Assembly (NCBI GenBank): GCA_913055625.1 | Contig: CAJXJW010000003.1 | Span: forward strand, 496,001-560,000 | DNA: 64,000 nucleotides | Direction of reading: 5' to 3' | From: an uncultured Pseudomonadota bacterium | Lineage (GTDB): Bacteria; Pseudomonadota; Gammaproteobacteria; Steroidobacterales; Woeseiaceae | Shown: piece by piece, positions 46,255 through 57,262 of the stretch | Position numbering within the stretch: the stretch's first letter is position 1 | Layout of the letters: each line of letters starts with the position of its first letter | The notes under the pieces: generated by a model | The model's database searches: none | What the model saw: the letters and a program-made list of their open reading frames with translations, nothing else | Told to the model about the DNA's origin: nothing | Position numbers and translations under genes: made by a program

Positions 46255-46800
46255 ATGACGAGACTCCTCATCCTTGATCGCGACGGCGTCATCAACCGCG
46301 ATTCCCGGGATTTCGTGAAGACGCCGGACGAGTGGATCCCTTTGCCCGGCAGCATCGAGGCGGTCGCGCGCCTGTCGTCCGCGGGCTTCACGGTCGCGGT
46401 TGCATCGAACCAGTCCGGCCTTGCGCGCGGGCTGTTCGACGAGGAGACGCTCGTCGCCATGCACGCGAAGTTCCGCGAACTCGTGGACGCCGCGGGCGGG
46501 GTCGTCGGCCGCATCGAGTGGTGCCCGCACGGTCCCGACGACGACTGCGACTGCCGCAAGCCGAGCCCGGGGCTGCTGGTCCGGATCGGCCGACACTACG
46601 ACGTGACGCTCGAGAACGTGCCGGTCATCGGCGACTCCATGCGTGACCTGCAGGCGGCCGTCGCGGTCGGCGCACGCCCGATCCTCGTGCGCACCGGCAA
46701 CGGCGCACAGACGGAGACCCGGCTCCCGGACGAGCTCGTTGACATTGAGGTCTTCGACACACTGTCCGAGGCAGCGGATGCCCTGATCGGCGAGGTCTGA
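46255..46800 (+). CDS. gmhB: D-glycero-beta-D-manno-heptose-1,7-bisphosphate 7-phosphatase
   Basis: A 181-residue HAD phosphatase. The nucleophile motif is LLILDRDGVINRDS, motif II is VAVASNQSGLARG, the zinc-binding cluster is CPHGPDDDCDCRKPSPG and motif IV is VIGDSMRDLQAAVAVG. It removes the 7-phosphate during ADP-heptose synthesis for the lipopolysaccharide core. It lies between glyS and plsC with gaps of 9 and 2 bases, so all are probably one transcript. Confidence 0.93.
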   Translation: MTRLLILDRDGVINRDSRDFVKTPDEWIPLPGSIEAVARLSSAGFTVAVASNQSGLARGLFDEETLVAMHAKFRELVDAAGGVVGRIEWCPHGPDDDCDCRKPSPGLLVRIGRHYDVTLENVPVIGDSMRDLQAAVAVGARPILVRTGNGAQTETRLPDELVDIEVFDTLSEAADALIGEV

Positions 46801-46802
46801 CC

Positions 46803-47546
46803 GTGCTCGCGCTCCGGTCGCTTGCCTTCAACGTCTTCGGCTTCGGGTCGGTCGTCCTGTTCGCGATCGTGCTGCTCCTGTGCTTCTGGGCGCCGTACCG
46901 TTTTCACTGGTTCATGTGCGTGACCTGGTGTCGGCTCGCCGTCTGGGCCGCGAAGTTCTTCTGCGGCATCCACGTCGTCGTCGAGGGCGAGGAGAACGTG
47001 CCGGACCGGCCGAGCGTCGTGATGATCAAGCACACGTCGACGCTCGAGACGCTGTGGCAGGTGACCTACTTCCCGCAGACGACCTGGGTGCTGAAGCGTG
47101 AGATCCTGTACGCGCCGTTCTTCGGCTGGGCGATCGGTCTTGCGCTCAAACCCATCGCGATCGACCGCGGCGCTGGCGGCGCCGCCGTGCGCCAGGTGAT
47201 CCGGCAGGGCCGTGAGAAACTCGCCCAGGGCATCTGGGTGACGATCTTCCCGGAGGGCACGCGGATGGCGCCGGGGCAGACCCGGAAGTACGGCGTGAGC
47301 GGCGCGGCACTGGCCTGTGACACGGGCGTGCCCGTCGTTCCTGTAGCGCACAACGCCGGGGACCTGTGGCAGCGCCGTTCGTTCACGAAGAAGCCCGGGA
47401 CCGTGCGTTTCGTCATCGGCCCGACGATCGACCCTGCCGGGCTCGAGCCCCGTCAGGTCAACGAGAAGGCCCAGGCCTGGGTCGAGGCGACCATGCACGA
47501 GATCAGTGCCGTCTATCAATCAGCGCCTGAAGGAGTGCCGCCATAG
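46803..47546 (+). CDS. plsC: 1-acyl-sn-glycerol-3-phosphate acyltransferase
   Basis: A 247-residue inner-membrane acyltransferase starting at GTG 46803. A long hydrophobic N-terminus is followed by the catalytic motif [11 protein letters not shown] (an HX4E version of HX4D), the substrate motif [20 protein letters not shown] and VVPVAHNAG. It makes phosphatidic acid from lysophosphatidic acid. The TAG stop overlaps the proposed ATA start of the next gene as ATAG. The order glyQ-glyS-gmhB-plsC is widespread in gammaproteobacteria. Confidence 0.93.
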   Translation: MLALRSLAFNVFGFGSVVLFAIVLLLCFWAPYRFHWFMCVTWCRLAVWAAKFFCGIHVVVEGEENVPDRPSVVMIKHTSTLETLWQVTYFPQTTWVLKREILYAPFFGWAIGLALKPIAIDRGAGGAAVRQVIRQGREKLAQGIWVTIFPEGTRMAPGQTRKYGVSGAALACDTGVPVVPVAHNAGDLWQRRSFTKKPGTVRFVIGPTIDPAGLEPRQVNEKAQAWVEATMHEISAVYQSAPEGVPP

Positions 47547-47857
47547 CCTGGACGATCCTGTTCATCGCCGGCCTTTTCGAGGTGGCCTGGGCCATCGGCC
47601 TCAAGTACACGGAAGGCTTCACGCGACTGTGGCCGAGCGTATGGGTCGCCGTGACGATGGCCGTCAGCCTCTGGCTGCTCGGGGTCGCGATGAAATCGCT
47701 GCCGGTCGGCACGGCCTACAGTGTCTGGGTCGGCGTCGGGGCAGTCGGCACGGTCATCCTTGGCATCGTGCTGTTTCACGAACCGGCAAACGCGGCACGG
47801 CTCATCTGCATCGCGCTGATCGTTGCGGGTATCGTCGGGCTCAAGGTGACTGCGTAG
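47543..47857 (+). CDS. sugE: SugE/Gdx-type small multidrug-resistance protein with an ATA start
   Basis: A 104-residue protein with four membrane helices. From the ATA at 47543 it reads (M)[20 protein letters not shown], which places the essential glutamate at position 13 exactly as in SugE/Gdx, exporters of guanidinium or quaternary ammonium ions. The in-frame stop TGA at 47528-47530 lies upstream, and no ATG, GTG or TTG occurs between it and Glu13; the first canonical start (GTG 47582) would remove the glutamate and half of helix 1. A GAAGGAG ribosome site ends 7 bases before ATA, and ATA overlaps the plsC stop (ATAG). The helix-4 region [20 protein letters not shown] is typical. Confidence 0.88.
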   Translation: MAWTILFIAGLFEVAWAIGLKYTEGFTRLWPSVWVAVTMAVSLWLLGVAMKSLPVGTAYSVWVGVGAVGTVILGIVLFHEPANAARLICIALIVAGIVGLKVTA

Positions 47858-47921
47858 GGTCCAAGAGCGTTCGATCACCTGCGCCTGGCGCAGCCGGTTT
47901 CGCGGGGTTGCCACGCGGACT

Positions 47922-48401
47922 TCAGGCACGATCAATGAGCAGGTACAGGAGCACGGCCGCCAGGAACACGATGACGGTCACGTAGATCTTGTTCGCCCTT
48001 CGCGAGGACGCGTACCCAGCACTGACCGGGTCGGGCGGGTCGAGTGGGTCGAGTGGGTCGAGTGGGTCAAGCGGCCGGATGTCGGCGTTCAGGCAGTACC
48101 CGCGTTTCGGCGCGGTCTCGATCACGGCGGGGTCCGCGCCGACGTCCTTCAACGCGTGGCGAATCTCCCAGATCGCCCGCGTCAGTGCGTCGTCCGTGAC
48201 AACACGATCACCCCAGACGGAGTCCTGCAGCGCCTCCCGGGTCACCACTTGGTTCGGCTGGCGTGCGAGGCAAAGAAGCACCTCCATCACCATCGGTCCC
48301 AGGTGGTGGGTGTCGGCAGCCGGCCCCGTCACGGCCCCCTTAAGCGGCTCGATCGTGCAGGCGTCCAGTCGGAACCCTTGCAGGAGGTCGGAGGACATCA
48401 C
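47922..48401 (-). CDS. Small ToxR-like membrane regulator (winged helix plus C-terminal membrane anchor)
   Basis: A 159-residue protein. Residues 10-105 form an OmpR/ToxR-type winged helix (MVMEVLLCLARQPNQVVTRE, DDALTRAIWEIRHALKDVGA, IETAPKRGYCLN). Residues 111-125 are an LDP tripeptide repeat encoded by five 9-base units. One membrane helix (about 139-156) ends the protein, leaving almost no periplasmic part. CadC/ToxR-like proteins normally have a large periplasmic sensor, so this one is either minimal or works with a partner. The start at 48401 lies 200 bases from the divergent lipoprotein gene. Confidence 0.8.
   Translation of the reverse strand: MMSSDLLQGFRLDACTIEPLKGAVTGPAADTHHLGPMVMEVLLCLARQPNQVVTREALQDSVWGDRVVTDDALTRAIWEIRHALKDVGADPAVIETAPKRGYCLNADIRPLDPLDPLDPLDPPDPVSAGYASSRRANKIYVTVIVFLAAVLLYLLIDRA
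48028..48072. repeat. Five tandem 9-base units inside the wHTH gene
   Basis: Units 48028-48036, 48037-48045, 48046-48054, 48055-48063 and 48064-48072 are GGGTCGAGT or close variants; three are identical. They encode the LDP repeat in frame, so length change alters only the linker between DNA-binding domain and membrane helix. Confidence 0.85.
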
Positions 48402-48437
48402 GCTCTCGCCGCATGAAGTATGTTTTTTCGCGCGCTG

Positions 48438-48459
48438 GCTTGTGGATTATCTCACAAGC
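48438..48459. promoter_or_regulatory. Inverted repeat in the divergent wHTH-lipoprotein gap
   Basis: GCTTGTG (48438-48444) and CACAAGC (48453-48459) are perfect 7-base arms around GATTATCT, in an unusually AT-rich stretch with two T-tracts (48423-48428 and 48472-48479). It lies 37 bases from the regulator's start and may be its operator. Otherwise 48402-48601 shows only a weak open frame that is not supported as a gene. Confidence 0.45.
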
Positions 48460-48601
48460 TATCCCACACGGTTTTTTTTCGGAGAAGATCGGGAGGTTTT
48501 CTTCAATGCAAGTCTGCGCCGAATGCGTGAGGCTGCCGGTTCGCTGTCTGGTCGCACCAGCGGCCTGCGAAGAACAGCGCCAGTCTCCGGAGGACAGCGA
48601 G

Positions 48602-48859
48602 ATGGTCAGACTCGGCCTGCTGCTGGTGACGACGATTGCGTCCGGCTGCGCCGGAACGGGTGCCCCGGCTTCCGGAAACCTACGTCCGCACCTGGTGCAA
48701 ACCGACCCCGCCAACATTCGATGCCGGATGGGAACGGCGGTCTATTGCACCGCATCGGGTGTCGGTGGCAATCGGCGGCTCAGCAACTGCCAGTGCCGGC
48801 CGATGCCGGCTGGCCTGTCCTCGCGACCGATGCCCGGATCGCCCCGTCGGCGCGGCTGA
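48602..48859 (+). CDS. Small cysteine-containing lipoprotein
   Basis: An 85-residue protein. The ATG at 48602 follows a GGAGG ribosome site (48587-48591 region) and begins MVRLGLLLVTTIASGC, a lipoprotein signal with the lipobox IASGC at residue 16. The mature part has four further cysteines (RCRMGTAVYC and NCQC) and a Pro/Arg-rich end. The frame extends upstream to 48413, but those residues look non-coding. It is not recognised by family. It is divergent from the wHTH membrane regulator, which may control it. Confidence 0.6.
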   Translation: MVRLGLLLVTTIASGCAGTGAPASGNLRPHLVQTDPANIRCRMGTAVYCTASGVGGNRRLSNCQCRPMPAGLSSRPMPGSPRRRG

Positions 48860-48865
48860 GCGCGC

Positions 48866-48896
48866 AAAAAAAGGGCGCCCGCTCGAGCGCCCTTTC
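48866..48896 (-). terminator. Intrinsic terminator of the M13 peptidase gene
   Basis: AAAGGGCGC and GCGCCCTTT form a strong stem; on the minus strand it is followed by seven T (the A-run at 48866-48872). It ends transcription coming from the M13 gene and may also stop the lipoprotein transcript. Confidence 0.8.
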
Positions 48897-48919
48897 GTGG
48901 AACCGTTGCCGGCTCGCGG

Positions 48920-50974
48920 TTACCAGATCTTCACCCGCTCCTCCGGCGGCAGGTAAAGGTCGTCGTCCGGCGTCACGTTGAACGCCTCGTACCATTCCGG
49001 CACGTTGCGGACGGCGCCGTTCGCGCGGTACATCGACGGCGCGTGCGGGTTCGTCTGGATCAGGTTCCTGAGCGCCTCATCGCGGTACTTGTTGCGCCAC
49101 ACCTGCGCGTAGCCCAGGAACACCCGCTGGATGCCGGTGAAGCCGTCGATGACCGGCGGTTCCTTGCCGTCGAGCGACATCTTGTAGGCCAGCAGGCCGA
49201 TGCTGATGCCGCCCAGGTCGCCGATGTTCTCGCCGAGCGTGTACTCGCCGTTCACGTGCAGGTCGTCGAACGGCTGGAACGCGTCGTACTGTTCCACGAG
49301 TTTTTTCGTGCGGCGCTCGAACTCCTCCCTGTCTTCGTCCGTCCACCAGTTGCGCAACACGCCGTCGCCGTCGAAGCGGCTGCCGGAGTCGTCGAAGCCG
49401 TGGCCGATCTCGTGGCCGATGACCGCCCCGATCGCACCGTAGTTCACGGCATCGTCCGCCTCCAGGTTGAAGAACGGCGGCTGCAGGATGGCGGCCGGGA
49501 ACACGATCTCGTTCATCGGCGGGCTGTAGTAGGCGTTCACCGTCTGCGGTGTCATACCCCATTCGCTGCGGTCGACCTCGCCGCCCTGGCGCTGCGCCTC
49601 GCGCTCGTACTCAGCGAGGATGGCACGTTCCAGGTTGCCGTAGAGGTCTTCCGGGGTGATCTCGAAGTCGTACTCACGCCAGACGTCGGGGTAGCCGATC
49701 TTCGGCTTGAACTTGGACAGCTTGTCGAGCGCCTGCGCCTTCGTCTCGTCCGTCATCCAGTCGAGTTCCTTGATGCTCTTCTCGTAGGCGCGAATCAGGT
49801 TGCCGACGAGTTCGAGCATGCGCTCCTTCGCCTCCGGCGGGAAATGCCGTTCGACGTACACTTCGCCGACGACCTCCCCGAGTGTACCGTTCACGGTGCT
49901 CACGGCACGGCGCCACATCGGCAGCTGCTCCTCGGTGCCCGACAGCACGGTGCCGTAGAACGCGAAGTTCTGCTTGTCGAGGTCCTCGGTAAGCATCGAC
50001 GCACGCTGGTTCAGCGCCACCCAGGTCAGGTAGGTCTTCCACGTGTCGAGCCCGGTGTCGCGAATGATGCCGTCGAGCGCCTTCACGTAGTCCGTGGTAA
50101 CGACGATCAGTCCCTGGTTGATGTCGGTGTCGATCTCCGCGGCCTCGATCCAGCCGGCCCAGTTGAAGTTCGGCATCAGCTCGGTGAGCTTGTCGAACGG
50201 CACCTTGTTGTAGTTCTTGTCCCAGTTCCGCGTGTCTTCCTTCTTCATGTTCTCGTCCGCGAGGCGCGTCTCGAGGGCCATGATCGTCTGTGCCGCGGCT
50301 TCGCCGTCCGGCAGGCCGGCGAGGTCGAACATCGTGGCGATGTGCTCGACGTACTTTTCACGAATCTCCACGGACTTGTCGTCAGTGTTGAAGTAGAACT
50401 CCCGGTCCGGGAGGCCGAGGCCGCTCTGGAACGCGTAGATGCCGTAGTGTGTCGGGCGCTTCAGGTCCGCGAATTGCGTGAGCCCGAGCGGGGCGTCCAT
50501 GCCGCGCTTGACCGCCTCGGCGAAGTACACGGCGAGGTCGTCGTAGTCGGCGATCGCGGCGATGCGCTCGAGCTCCGGGTCCAGCGGCTCCAGGCCGCGG
50601 GCGTTGCGCGTGTCCCAGTCCATGTAGGACTGGTACAGGTCGCCGACCATCTGTTCCGGGCTGCCCTTCGGGAAGTCGCCGGTGGCCGAGTCTTCGATGA
50701 TGGCTTTGACCCGCTCCTGCGACTCGTCGTTCAGGATGCCGAAGCCGCCGTAGCTGGCCTTGTCGGCCGGGATCTCGGTCTGGTCGATCCACGCGCCGTT
50801 CATGTACATGAAGAAGTCGTCGCCCGGGTCGACGCTCTTGTCCATGTTCTCGAGGGCGAGGCCCGAGACGAGTGACTCGCCGGCCCCGGACGCGTCGGCG
50901 GCCGGGTCTTCGGCCTTCTCGCCGCACGCCGCCAGGGCAAAGAGTGCCGCGGCACCCAACAGGTATTTCTTCAC
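48920..50974 (-). CDS. M13 family metallopeptidase (neprilysin/PepO-like), lipoprotein
   Basis: A 684-residue exported zinc endopeptidase. The start is set at GTG 50974 (MKKYLLGAAALFALAACGEK), preceded by AAGGGGA; an ATG 15 bases upstream and one at 51022 are alternatives. The lipobox is LAAC. The M13_N region spans about residues 50-430 and the catalytic domain holds VIGHEIGHGFDDSGSRFDGD (HEXXH), ENIGDLGGISIGLLAYK (third ligand Glu) and the C-terminal YRANGAVRNVPEWYEAFNV. It cuts medium-sized peptides in the periplasm or at the surface, matching the M2 and M28 enzymes in the window. Confidence 0.93.
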   Translation of the reverse strand: MKKYLLGAAALFALAACGEKAEDPAADASGAGESLVSGLALENMDKSVDPGDDFFMYMNGAWIDQTEIPADKASYGGFGILNDESQERVKAIIEDSATGDFPKGSPEQMVGDLYQSYMDWDTRNARGLEPLDPELERIAAIADYDDLAVYFAEAVKRGMDAPLGLTQFADLKRPTHYGIYAFQSGLGLPDREFYFNTDDKSVEIREKYVEHIATMFDLAGLPDGEAAAQTIMALETRLADENMKKEDTRNWDKNYNKVPFDKLTELMPNFNWAGWIEAAEIDTDINQGLIVVTTDYVKALDGIIRDTGLDTWKTYLTWVALNQRASMLTEDLDKQNFAFYGTVLSGTEEQLPMWRRAVSTVNGTLGEVVGEVYVERHFPPEAKERMLELVGNLIRAYEKSIKELDWMTDETKAQALDKLSKFKPKIGYPDVWREYDFEITPEDLYGNLERAILAEYEREAQRQGGEVDRSEWGMTPQTVNAYYSPPMNEIVFPAAILQPPFFNLEADDAVNYGAIGAVIGHEIGHGFDDSGSRFDGDGVLRNWWTDEDREEFERRTKKLVEQYDAFQPFDDLHVNGEYTLGENIGDLGGISIGLLAYKMSLDGKEPPVIDGFTGIQRVFLGYAQVWRNKYRDEALRNLIQTNPHAPSMYRANGAVRNVPEWYEAFNVTPDDDLYLPPEERVKIW

Positions 50975-51060
50975 GGTATTCCCCTTCATCGCGGCCCTCC
51001 GGGCCGCCGGTAGTTTGTGCATTGACCACGCGGTGGCCGTGCAGTTCCTTCGTGACCTGC

Positions 51061-51519
51061 TCAGTTGTCGTCGTCCTCCGGCAGGTAGATTTCATCGCCC
51101 GGCGCGTCGCCGATCTCCTCGATCTCCTCGCGCTGGGCCTCCGTGATCGCGTAGATCTTCTCGATGCGGCAGCCGCGAATCGTGTCGAAGCGCGCCCGGA
51201 TTCTTCGGGTATCGTCGCGGTAATCGACCATGTCCGGGCGGAACTTCATTTCGCGCAGCTCCCGGCAGAGCCGGGCGAACTCGACGAGGTAGTCGCCTGT
51301 GCGGGTCGGTACCGTGACGAACTGGTCGTTGATCACGCGATAGCTCAGCTGCTGGAAATAACGGATCGACTCCACCTCCTCCAGCTGGGCGGCGACGATG
51401 TAGTCCCTGACGGCCTCGATCTCGCGGTCATCGTACGGCGTCACGCACGCGCCGAGCAGCAGCGCGACCCCGACGAGCGCGAGTGCGTAGCCGGCGCTCA
51501 GGCGTCTTCCGTCGTGCAT
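51061..51519 (-). CDS. Small lipoprotein, DUF6491-like
   Basis: A 152-residue exported protein. The ATG at 51519 starts a lipoprotein signal (ALALVGVALLLGACVTPYDD, lipidated Cys in LGAC). The mature part contains YRVINDQFVTVPTRTGDYLV, LCRELREMKF and a CRIEKIYAITEAQREEIEEI end, a pattern of short DUF6491-type proteins of unknown function; the family name is a tentative judgement. Its start overlaps the end of the GST-like gene by 22 bases, so the two are probably co-transcribed. Confidence 0.75.
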   Translation of the reverse strand: MHDGRRLSAGYALALVGVALLLGACVTPYDDREIEAVRDYIVAAQLEEVESIRYFQQLSYRVINDQFVTVPTRTGDYLVEFARLCRELREMKFRPDMVDYRDDTRRIRARFDTIRGCRIEKIYAITEAQREEIEEIGDAPGDEIYLPEDDDN

Positions 51520-52457
51520 GTTCGTTCCTCCGCGTACAGATGCTGTACCCAGGACACTACAGTCGGGTAGTCCGCGATCCAGCGCTCGATGTCGGCACGC
51601 ATCGGGTTGGTGGCCTGGCTTCGCTCGATGCGGACGTGGTCCGCTTTGCCGCCGCCGTAGCCTCGTGGCTGCAGCCACAGGCCGGTCATGGCCGCGAACT
51701 GGTAGTCCGTGTAATTGCGCCGGTCACCACGGAGTATAGATGCGCGGCCGTCGGATAGGGTTGCGTCGATCTCGGCGAGCAGGGCCTCGATGTGCCCGCA
51801 GGCCTTGTCGTAGCCGGCCGGGGTGATCCGGAACGACCGGCGGATGAGCATTGAGAGCACCGGGAACAGCGCGTGCAGCAGCCAGCGTTGCCAGACCGGG
51901 GTGCGCGGGTCATCCGCACCCCAGGCGTGCACAGTGAGGTTCCGGTCTTCGAGAATATGATGATAGACCCACACCTGGAGGTTGCGCCCGTGGCGATCGA
52001 GCTTCTCCTCGAGCGCGAGGCGCTCGGCGGTGGGTTCGAGGTGTTGGACCGCGTCGCCGAGCGGCACCCGGTACGCGCCCCAGAGGTAACGGAGAATCTC
52101 GGCGGAGTTGCCGACCTGGGAGCGCACGGCGCCGGTCGTGAATCGCAGGCGCGGCACGGTGCGGCCGAGGAAGTAAGCGCCGAGCGTCCCGGCCGCGGCC
52201 TTTTCGACGTAGTCGATGCCGGCGACGTCCATGTTCCAACGCACTTTCTCGACGAAGTGACTCGCCGAGATGCTGTCGAGGACGACCGGCGGGTGCTTCT
52301 CCGGCAGGACGAAGCCCGAGATGGAGATGAGCCAGCGCCAGGCGAGCATCAGCAGCACCGCGAGCAGCGCGCCCCAGAGCGACCAGCCGTAGGCCGCCAC
52401 CGCGAGCGGCAGCAGGTACAGGGCGATCGCGTGGATCAGCCGGCGGCGATCGGTCAT
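51498..52457 (-). CDS. Membrane-anchored glutathione S-transferase-like protein
   Basis: A 319-residue protein with two N-terminal membrane segments (about residues 9-45), then a GST-like thioredoxin half with LDSISASHFVEKVRWNMDVA, VPRLRFTTGAVRSQVGNSAE and an alpha-helical half including HALFPVLSMLIRRSFRITPA, YTDYQFAAMTGLWLQPRGYG. The VPRLR and NSAEILRYL segments correspond to the cis-Pro and glutamate/serine glutathione-binding positions. Activity and substrate are unknown. The gene starts 15 bases after gyrB ends, on the same strand. Confidence 0.75.
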   Translation of the reverse strand: MTDRRRLIHAIALYLLPLAVAAYGWSLWGALLAVLLMLAWRWLISISGFVLPEKHPPVVLDSISASHFVEKVRWNMDVAGIDYVEKAAAGTLGAYFLGRTVPRLRFTTGAVRSQVGNSAEILRYLWGAYRVPLGDAVQHLEPTAERLALEEKLDRHGRNLQVWVYHHILEDRNLTVHAWGADDPRTPVWQRWLLHALFPVLSMLIRRSFRITPAGYDKACGHIEALLAEIDATLSDGRASILRGDRRNYTDYQFAAMTGLWLQPRGYGGGKADHVRIERSQATNPMRADIERWIADYPTVVSWVQHLYAEERTCTTEDA

Positions 52458-52472
52458 GGTCGTCGCTTGCCG

Positions 52473-55049
<2,577 letters not shown>

Positions 55050-55072
55050 CTACCGGGCGCCGGCGGCAGCGC

Positions 55073-56134
55073 TCAGCCGTCTACCCGGGAAAGCCGGCCG
55101 TGTTCCACGTGAAACACCGCTGGCGGCGACGGGAACGCGAGCAATCCCGGTTCCAGCGCCGTCGCCACGACCTGGCAATCCAGCCCGAAAACCGCGTCCA
55201 TCAGTCGGCCGAGCGATGCCCGGTCCAGTTCCGCCGCCGGATCGTCAAGCAGCAGCAGCAAGCGCTTGCCGAGCGCACCCTGCACGATGTCGACGGAACC
55301 CAGCACCATCGCACAGGCCAGCAGTTTCTGCTGGCCCCGGGACACCAGCCGGCGCGCCTGTCGCTCATCGAACTCGATCCCGAGGTCGGCACGGTGGGGC
55401 CCCACCTGCGTCGACCCCTGCTGCCGGTCCCGCTCCAGCGAGCCCTCCACCGCCGCCTCCAGCGACTTGTCCGCGGACCAGCCCTGCCGGTAGGCGAATC
55501 GCACGTCCGCACCGACCATGCCCGACGCGAAGCGCTCCAGCACCGCGCCGCTACGTTCCGCCACGGCCCGCCGCGCGGCATCCAGCCGCAACCCGGCCTG
55601 GACCAGCTCGTGCGTCCACGCGTCCAGGCCCGCGCCCTGCTTGAGCGCCGCATTCCGTTGCTTTAGCGCCCGGCGATATCGCCGCCACGCCGCCAGAAAG
55701 CCATGTTCCACGTGGAACGCGGCCCAATCCAGGAAGCGCCGACGGCCGTCCGGCCCGCCGCTCACGAGCTCGTGAACCTCCGGATCGATGACCTGCAGCG
55801 GCAGCGCCTCCGCGAGCTCCGCCACCCCTACCTGCGGATCCCCGTCGATCCGGACCTCGAGGCCCTCCCGGCCGTTCCGAACCCCGACCGTCGCTTCCCG
55901 CTCGCCCACCAGCACCTTGCCCAGCAACAGGAAGCCGGCTTGACCGTGGCGCACGAGGCTCGCCGTCGGCGCCCCGCGGAACGACTTTCCCCGCCCCAGA
56001 TACGACAACGCCTCCAGCAAGCTTGTCTTGCCGGAGGCGTTCGCCCCGTATACCAGGTTGTAGTGCGCGTCCGCCTCGAACTCCGCCTCCTGCAGGCACC
56101 GAAAGTCCTGCGCCCGGAACGACCGTATCGGCAC
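55073..56134 (-). CDS. recF: Recombination protein RecF
   Basis: A 353-residue SMC-like ATPase that loads RecA at gaps with RecOR. Walker A is YGANASGKTSLLEALSYLG near residue 30, the signature region is DLGIEFDERQARRLVSRGQQKLLACAMVL and Walker B is LLLLLDDPAAELDRASLGRL. The length is normal for RecF. It lies 21 bases downstream of dnaN on the minus strand. Confidence 0.95.
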   Translation of the reverse strand: MPIRSFRAQDFRCLQEAEFEADAHYNLVYGANASGKTSLLEALSYLGRGKSFRGAPTASLVRHGQAGFLLLGKVLVGEREATVGVRNGREGLEVRIDGDPQVGVAELAEALPLQVIDPEVHELVSGGPDGRRRFLDWAAFHVEHGFLAAWRRYRRALKQRNAALKQGAGLDAWTHELVQAGLRLDAARRAVAERSGAVLERFASGMVGADVRFAYRQGWSADKSLEAAVEGSLERDRQQGSTQVGPHRADLGIEFDERQARRLVSRGQQKLLACAMVLGSVDIVQGALGKRLLLLLDDPAAELDRASLGRLMDAVFGLDCQVVATALEPGLLAFPSPPAVFHVEHGRLSRVDG

Positions 56135-56155
56135 GGAGAATCGGGCTTGTCGGCC

Positions 56156-57253
56156 TTACAGCCGCATCGGCATCACGACGTACTTCCGGTCGTCGTTGCC
56201 CGGCTCCCGGATCAGGCAGCTCGAATTCGCGTCCACCACCGACAACGTCACCTCGTCGGTGTCCACCGCCCCGATCGCGTCCAGCAGGTAATTGACGTTG
56301 AAGCCGATCTCGATATCGTCGCCGCTGTACGCCACCTCGACTTCTTCCTCCGCCTCTTCCTGCTCCGGGTTGTGTGCCTGAAGAACCACCCCGCTGTCCC
56401 GGATGATCAGCCGGATACCCCGGTATTTCTCATTCGACAGGATCGCCGTCCGCTGCAAGGCGCTACGCAGCACTTCCTTGTCCGCCGTCAACTCGTTGTC
56501 CGATTCCTTCGGAATCACCCGACTGTACTCCGGGAAACGACCATCGATCAGCTTCGAAGTGAACCGAATTCCGCCGATCTGTACGCGAACGTGATTCTCG
56601 CCCAGCTGCAGGTCAACGTCGCCGTCACCGCCGAGAAGGCGCTGCAGCTCCAACACGCCCTTCCGCGGGATGATGACCTGCTGCTCCTTCACCTTGCCGC
56701 CGTTCACCGCGACCTGGCACAGCGCCAGCCGGTGCCCGTCCGTCGCCACCGCCCGGAGATGCGCCCCGCCGGTCTCCAGCAACATCCCGTTCAGGTAGTA
56801 CCGCACATCCTGCTGCGCCATCGAAAAATGCGTCTTCTCGATCAGCCGTCCCAGCGACGCCTTGTCCACGGAAATCGTCTGCCCCGCCTTGATGTCCTCC
56901 ACGGTCGGGAACTCGGCTGCCGGCAGCGTCGTCAGGGAGAACTTGCTCCGCCCGGAGCGCACGCTCATCTTTTCCCCGCTGACCGCAATCTGGATCACCG
57001 CGTCGTCCGGCAGCGCCTTGCAGATGTCCAGGAGCTTACGCCCCGACACCGTGATCTCCCCGCCGGACGCCACGTCGACGTCCGCGCGGGCGACCAGCTC
57101 CACCTCCAGGTCCGTCGCCGTTACCGACAGCTCCCCGTCCCGCGCAACCAGCAGGATGTTCGACAGGATCGGCATCGTCTGCCGGCGCTCGACCACCCCG
57201 ATGACGGCCTGCAGGGGTTTCAGGAGCACGTCCCGCGAAGCGCTCAATTTCAT
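56156..57253 (-). CDS. dnaN: DNA polymerase III beta subunit (sliding clamp)
   Basis: A 365-residue protein of three repeated clamp domains. The start is the ATG at 57253 (MKLSASRDVLLKPLQAVIGV), the typical DnaN N-terminus; the ATG three codons upstream is less likely. Motifs include TMPILSNILLVARDGELSVT, YYLNGMLLETGGAHLRAVAT, IIPRKGVLELQRLL and the C-terminal YVVMPMRL that forms part of the clamp-binding pocket. It tethers the replicative polymerase to DNA. Confidence 0.97.
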   Translation of the reverse strand: MKLSASRDVLLKPLQAVIGVVERRQTMPILSNILLVARDGELSVTATDLEVELVARADVDVASGGEITVSGRKLLDICKALPDDAVIQIAVSGEKMSVRSGRSKFSLTTLPAAEFPTVEDIKAGQTISVDKASLGRLIEKTHFSMAQQDVRYYLNGMLLETGGAHLRAVATDGHRLALCQVAVNGGKVKEQQVIIPRKGVLELQRLLGGDGDVDLQLGENHVRVQIGGIRFTSKLIDGRFPEYSRVIPKESDNELTADKEVLRSALQRTAILSNEKYRGIRLIIRDSGVVLQAHNPEQEEAEEEVEVAYSGDDIEIGFNVNYLLDAIGAVDTDEVTLSVVDANSSCLIREPGNDDRKYVVMPMRL

Positions 57254-57262
57254 ACGTTCCAC

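Noticed and set aside
48413..48601. Upstream extension of the small lipoprotein frame to an ATG at 48413
   Set aside because: The extension covers the operator-like inverted repeat and T-tracts, and the lipoprotein signal with its own GGAGG begins at 48602.
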